A DNA stretch of 64,000 bases. It comes from JAHOYW01 sp963664605. Its GTDB lineage: Bacteria > Verrucomicrobiota > Lentisphaeria > Victivallales > Victivallaceae. Both the position numbers and the translations under genes were made by a program. The notes below the pieces were generated by a model that was given only the letters and a program-made list of their open reading frames with translations, was not told the origin of the DNA and did not search any database. Below, piece by piece: positions 60,536 to 64,000 of this stretch (the first letter of the stretch is position 1; each line of letters begins with the position of its first letter). The DNA lies in the NCBI GenBank assembly GCA_963664605.1, contig OY761536.1:2852001-2916000 (forward strand), in the 5' to 3' direction.

Positions 60536-61567
60536 ATGACTGAAAGTAAATTATTAACGAATTTGATGAGTCGCGGAAGCGAATTTTTGAACTGCAAATA
60601 TCCGATTATCTGTGGAGCGATGACCTGGGTCTCAGAACCTAAACTTATCGCGGCAGTAGCCAATAACGGAGCCTTCGGCTGTCTTGCCGGAGGCAATGCC
60701 CCTACAGATGTGCTTAAACAACAGGTCGCCGAAGTCAGGAAATTGACCGACAAACCTTTTGGCGTAAACCTGATTACCATTGCCCCTGCTTACAAGGAGC
60801 ATTTAAAAAGCATTAAGGAATTGAAACTTCCTTATATCGTGTTTGCCGGTAGTTTTCCGCGCTCAGAAGAAATCGCGGCAGCCAAGGAAACCGGTGCTAA
60901 GGTGATGTGCTTCGCCTCAACTTTGTCAATCGCCAAACGTATGGAACGTTTCGGCGCGGACGCGATTATTCTCGAAGGCAGCGAAGCGGGCGGACATATC
61001 GGCCATGTTTCAGCCACAGTTCTGAAGCAGCAGGTGCTTTTTGAAATCGGCGACAAAATCCCAGTATTTATGGCAGGCGGAATCGCCACCGGAAAAATGA
61101 TGGCTCATACTTTGCTCATGGGCGCTTCCGGAGTACAGCTCGGAACCCGTTTCGTTATGACTGAAGAATGCTGTGCACATGAGAAATTCAAGAATGTATT
61201 CAAACGCGCTAATGCCCGTGATGCCATATCCACTCCTCAATACGATTCAAGCCTGCCGGTTGTGGCAGTACGCGCCCTCCGCAACAAGGGACTTAATAAC
61301 TTTGGACAGCTTCAATTGAAACTGCTCAAACAGCTTGGCACTGGCGAAATTTCCCGCGAAAAAGCTCAGGAGGAAGTGGAAACATACTGGATGGGTGCTT
61401 TACGCAAAGCAGTTGTTGACGGCGATGTGGACTATGGTTCACTGATGGCTGGACAATCCGTCGGCCTGGTCGACAAAATTGTACCGGTTCGCGAATTGAT
61501 AGCTGAACTTATAAATGACGCTTCCACTACCCTGGAAAGCATAAAGACAAAACTGAACTCAATATAA
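60536..61567 (+). CDS. NAD(P)H-dependent flavin oxidoreductase, FabK/nitronate monooxygenase-like
   Basis: A 343-residue FMN-binding TIM-barrel protein. The family motifs are YPIICGAMTWVS at the start, NNGAFGCLAGG, ILEGSEAGGHIGH (the phosphate/flavin loop) and MAGGIATGKMMAHTLLMGAS followed by GVQLGTRFVMTEEC. FabK is enoyl-ACP reductase II of fatty-acid synthesis; nitronate monooxygenases use the same fold. No other fab gene is adjacent, so the substrate is not settled. Direction and spacing suggest it may be read with the following mre genes. Confidence 0.85.
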   Translation: MTESKLLTNLMSRGSEFLNCKYPIICGAMTWVSEPKLIAAVANNGAFGCLAGGNAPTDVLKQQVAEVRKLTDKPFGVNLITIAPAYKEHLKSIKELKLPYIVFAGSFPRSEEIAAAKETGAKVMCFASTLSIAKRMERFGADAIILEGSEAGGHIGHVSATVLKQQVLFEIGDKIPVFMAGGIATGKMMAHTLLMGASGVQLGTRFVMTEECCAHEKFKNVFKRANARDAISTPQYDSSLPVVAVRALRNKGLNNFGQLQLKLLKQLGTGEISREKAQEEVETYWMGALRKAVVDGDVDYGSLMAGQSVGLVDKIVPVRELIAELINDASTTLESIKTKLNSI

Positions 61568-61591
61568 ATATACACGTCCAAGGACAGCCGT

Positions 61592-61624
61592 GGCTGCATT
61601 GCCTCAGGTAAAAGTATGCAGCCG
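61592..61624. repeat. Intergenic hairpins before mreC
   Basis: Arms ggctgcat (61592-61599) and atgcagcc (61617-61624) pair over 8 bp, followed by a cccc...gggg stem. The region starts with the 14-mer shared with 29953-29966. No T run. Confidence 0.5.
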
Positions 61625-61660
61625 CCCCTGTCACCGGGGCGTAAAACGGAAAGAATACAT

Positions 61661-62533
61661 ATGGCGAGAAAGGGCAAACATTTAAGACGTTGGAATTACG
61701 GCTTAATTATTTCGGCCCTGCTTATCTTGGTTCTGGCGGCAGGTTTTCAAACCTTACGCCAGGCGTGGTTCAGAGTTACAAACAACTTCTTTTATCCTTA
61801 TATTTATTTCCCGGCAGAAGCCAAATATGCCGTTGCGGACAGCAGTTCTCATTTATACAGCAAAGAGGAGTTATCAGCAAAAATAACAAAACTTCAAGCT
61901 GACAACCGCATTTTTGCGTCCAAAGTAGCAAGACTTGGAGAACTTGTAATAGAAAATGAAAAACTCCGCTCTGCGCTTAAACTTCCCAAACGCTCTGATT
62001 ATACTTATATCACGGCGGAAATAATCCTCAGAGACCCTTTATTCTGGAAAGAAGGCTTCGTTGTCAACCTGGGTAGTGATAATGGTATTATTGAAGGCAC
62101 ACCGGTTCTATGTTTTAATCCGGCTTATCCCAAAGAAGTTATTCTGGCTGGAGTAGTCAAGGAAGTAGCCAGACACTCAGCCCAGGTAATAACCGTCCTG
62201 AACCCGCGTTTCAGGATTTCAGCGTATCTGGCTCAAGCTAAAACCCACGGTATTATCAACGGAGATCCCGGACAAACTGTCAGGCCCGACGAAATAAATA
62301 TAAGTTTTTTGTCTACACGTAAACAATTTACGCCGGGTGAAAAATGTTTGACCTCTGGTTTTGAACATCAAATACCTGGTTCTCTCTTGATCGGTTCATT
62401 ACAGAGTATGGACTACAAAAATCATGTTTTCTCCAACAAACTGTATTTATCGGCAAAAATTTCTCCAGCCGCACAGTTGGATGACCTGCACTTTGTAGTT
62501 TTAGCGATACCTCAGAAGAAAAGAGCGTTATAA
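61661..62533 (+). CDS. mreC: Rod-shape-determining protein MreC
   Basis: A 290-residue periplasmic scaffold of the elongasome, anchored by one transmembrane helix (LIISALLILVLAAGFQTL). A coiled coil follows (about 65-105; LSAKITKLQADNRIFASKVA), then the double beta-barrel domain (WKEGFVVNLGSDNGIIEGTP, VARHSAQVITVLNPRFRISA). I chose the ATG at 61661 because GGAAAG precedes it by 8 bp; an earlier in-frame ATG at 61616 would add 15 residues lacking any MreC character. It overlaps mreD by one base. Confidence 0.92.
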   Translation: MARKGKHLRRWNYGLIISALLILVLAAGFQTLRQAWFRVTNNFFYPYIYFPAEAKYAVADSSSHLYSKEELSAKITKLQADNRIFASKVARLGELVIENEKLRSALKLPKRSDYTYITAEIILRDPLFWKEGFVVNLGSDNGIIEGTPVLCFNPAYPKEVILAGVVKEVARHSAQVITVLNPRFRISAYLAQAKTHGIINGDPGQTVRPDEINISFLSTRKQFTPGEKCLTSGFEHQIPGSLLIGSLQSMDYKNHVFSNKLYLSAKISPAAQLDDLHFVVLAIPQKKRAL

Positions 62534-63048
62534 TGGTGAATCTTTACATAATGATGATTGTATTGGTGCTGTTCTGGCTGCAATTATTATTCGGCAGCCT
62601 GGCCTTGCATGTACCACTTTGCGCCGGAGGTATTTTCTATATCAGCATAGCTTATTCATGGAAACGTGGAATATTCTGGGCGATACTTGCCGGAATTTCT
62701 CTTGACCTGTTTTATTATCGCGAAATATTCCTTTCAACCTGGGGATTTCTCGGTGTAGTCATCTTCGCGGAATACTGGCTGCAAAAAAATGACATGCGGC
62801 ATCTGCGGAACTGTATTCTTCCGGGAGCGCTTATCGCTTTAATGAGCGTTTGCCCGGCATGGGCCTACAAGTTCATTGTTTACAGTAATGATGTTATTAC
62901 CGTATTTCAAGAAATGCTCCCTGTGACGATTTTTACTTTATGCCTGAATGCTCTTATGCTGCCGTTCCTGGTACTTATTTTTGATGAAATTGCCGAAAAA
63001 GTAAAACTGCCTTTATTTACCAATGCCAACAAACGGCTTCTTGAATAA
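62533..63048 (+). CDS. mreD: Rod-shape-determining protein MreD
   Basis: A 171-residue integral membrane protein with five to six hydrophobic segments and the family's small size. GIFWAILAGISLDLFY, with the conserved GxxxDL(F/L), is the most characteristic motif. Sequence conservation in MreD is low, and the call leans on its place between mreC (1-bp overlap at TAATG) and mrdA. It should help organise the elongation complex in the inner membrane. Confidence 0.85.
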   Translation: MVNLYIMMIVLVLFWLQLLFGSLALHVPLCAGGIFYISIAYSWKRGIFWAILAGISLDLFYYREIFLSTWGFLGVVIFAEYWLQKNDMRHLRNCILPGALIALMSVCPAWAYKFIVYSNDVITVFQEMLPVTIFTLCLNALMLPFLVLIFDEIAEKVKLPLFTNANKRLLE

Positions 63049-63061
63049 CAGGAATATGTAG

Positions 63062-64000
63062 ATGAAACGACTAATATTTAAAAACCGGAATCGTGTTCTG
63101 ATTATAGGGATTTTTCTGCTTTTTATGTATTTTATTCTGATAGTCAAGCTGTGGCACGAACAAATTAGAAAAGGTTACAAACATCGACATAAGATTTCAA
63201 AACAATCAATCCGCCGCATCCGCATTCCGGCAACCAGAGGGAAAATACTGACTTCTGATCTACATATTTTAGCCGATAATTCTCCTTCTTATGACGTGTA
63301 TTTATATTTTGAGGAAATGCGCCAAAACCGTCGCAGCAAAACTATTAACTATATCGAAAACGCAATTTTCCAGATAAACGAGATTCTTAATAAAACGAAT
63401 AAAATAACGAAACTGGACATCAGGCGTCACATGAACAGGCGGCCTGGCCTGCCGTTCAAAGTCGCAGCCAATATCACTAAAAAGCAAATGGCTAAGATAT
63501 TTGAGTTATCATCAAGCGTTAAAGGTCTTGGAATAATACCTAACGGCAAAAGAGTTTATCCAGCTCAGGACATAGCAGCTCACATAATCGGTTACACTCG
63601 CCCGGAAGACCCGAAAAAAGCCAGTGACCGCGAAGAGTATTTCTATTATTTGCCGGATCTCAAGGGAGTTCGCGGCGTGGAGGAAGAATTTGACTCACTA
63701 CCTTTTGCCGACAAAACCATCCGCGGTCTTAAGGGCTATCCCGGATTCAGTCTGGTTCAGGTCGACCATCGCGGTTTCGTATATAAAACTTTAATTGACG
63801 AAATCCGGCCTTTAAGCGGCAATAATGTTGTTCTGACTTTAAACTGGCGGGCGCAGAAAATAGCCAGTAATTTGCTCAAAGGGCTGCGCGGGGCTTTTGT
63901 CCTTATAAACGCTGATACCGGAGCTGTGCTGGCTATGGTTTCCGCTCCATCCTTTGATCTGTCAAATTTTTCTCCCAGACTTACCAGTAAATCTTATCAG
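63062..64000 (+). CDS. mrdA: Penicillin-binding protein 2 (3' end cut by window edge)
   Basis: The first 313 residues of a class B penicillin-binding protein that crosslinks peptidoglycan during elongation. A transmembrane anchor at about 13-32 (LIIGIFLLFMYFILIVKLWH) is followed by RIPATRGKILTSD (usual form PPRGxIxDRNG), the pedestal domain (HIIGYTRPEDP, LKGVRGVEEEFD) and the beginning of the transpeptidase domain with GAFVLINADTGAVLAMVSAP. The SxxK motif lies beyond the right edge. It begins 14 bp after mreD, completing mreC-mreD-mrdA; rodA would be expected next. Confidence 0.92.
   Translation, partial: MKRLIFKNRNRVLIIGIFLLFMYFILIVKLWHEQIRKGYKHRHKISKQSIRRIRIPATRGKILTSDLHILADNSPSYDVYLYFEEMRQNRRSKTINYIENAIFQINEILNKTNKITKLDIRRHMNRRPGLPFKVAANITKKQMAKIFELSSSVKGLGIIPNGKRVYPAQDIAAHIIGYTRPEDPKKASDREEYFYYLPDLKGVRGVEEEFDSLPFADKTIRGLKGYPGFSLVQVDHRGFVYKTLIDEIRPLSGNNVVLTLNWRAQKIASNLLKGLRGAFVLINADTGAVLAMVSAPSFDLSNFSPRLTSKSYQ

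Overview
The window looks like a chromosomal segment of an anaerobic bacterium from the PVC superphylum, most likely a Lentisphaerota (Victivallales-like) genome. The clues are a prepilin-type protein with a FTLIELLVVIAIIAIL segment and a C-terminal DGH motif next to a LacI-type repressor and a DUF4838 glycoside-hydrolase-like protein, a secretin resembling the PVC-type (Amuc_1098-like) pilus secretins, an FG-GAP protein, and a complete HydABC-type [FeFe] hydrogenase. This placement is inferred from gene content; there is no rRNA in the window.

Layout. 1-3.4 kb: FG-GAP protein (cut by the left edge), alr and aroA on the minus strand. 3.6-8.5 kb: a minus-strand operon lacI-pseudopilin-DUF4838 with a self-controlled promoter (operator palindrome exactly filling the -35/-10 spacer) and an intrinsic terminator at its far end. 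8.7-13.4 kb: ispF with a double-PilT ATPase, then dut, a lipoprotein, tadA and a DUF457-like membrane protein. 13.5-19.1 kb: ppdK, a lipoprotein, a SulP transporter and tRNA-Leu(CAG). 19.1-27.3 kb: thiL-tsaE-recQ, cls, and nagA-methyltransferase-pentapeptide-like protein. 27.3-29.9 kb: an AT-rich, repeat-bearing gap (possible oriC), dnaA and a class I amidotransferase. 30-37.8 kb: gatB, a zinc-ribbon protein, ffh, a membrane protein, a nucleotidyltransferase-HEPN gene bracketed by perfect 24-bp inverted repeats, and a long MurQ/GCKR-like SIS protein.

38-47 kb is the most unusual part. It starts with an NtrC-family protein that has lost the sigma-54 contact loop and nearly every catalytic residue of its receiver and AAA+ domains. 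It is followed by a minus-strand virion-structural set: scaffold-like protein, SU10/DUF5309-type major capsid protein with its own terminator, connector-like protein, a tail-tube/terminator-like fusion, a helical protein, and two stand-alone relatives of the tube domain. There is no terminase, portal, protease, tape measure, integrase or lysis gene in the window. A secreted TPR-like gene sits on the opposite strand between the helical-protein gene and a broken second copy of its 3' end.

47-50.7 kb: a secreted basic coiled-coil protein and the secretin. 50.7-54.9 kb: hydC-hydB-hydA. 55.2-59.3 kb: a 17-bp inverted-repeat element, gadB with its own promoter, heptamer repeats, then a small AT-rich accessory island (frameshifted gene, two membrane proteins, a small HTH regulator). 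59.4-64 kb: a lone OppB-like permease, a FabK-like flavoprotein, and mreC-mreD-mrdA (PBP2, cut by the right edge).

The housekeeping genes fit a Gram-negative fermenter: cell-wall and shape genes, PPDK for pyruvate/PEP conversion, and a probable electron-bifurcating hydrogenase that disposes of electrons as H2. Best candidates for something undescribed are the capsid cluster with its degenerate regulator and the inverted-repeat-bounded nucleotidyltransferase-HEPN unit.
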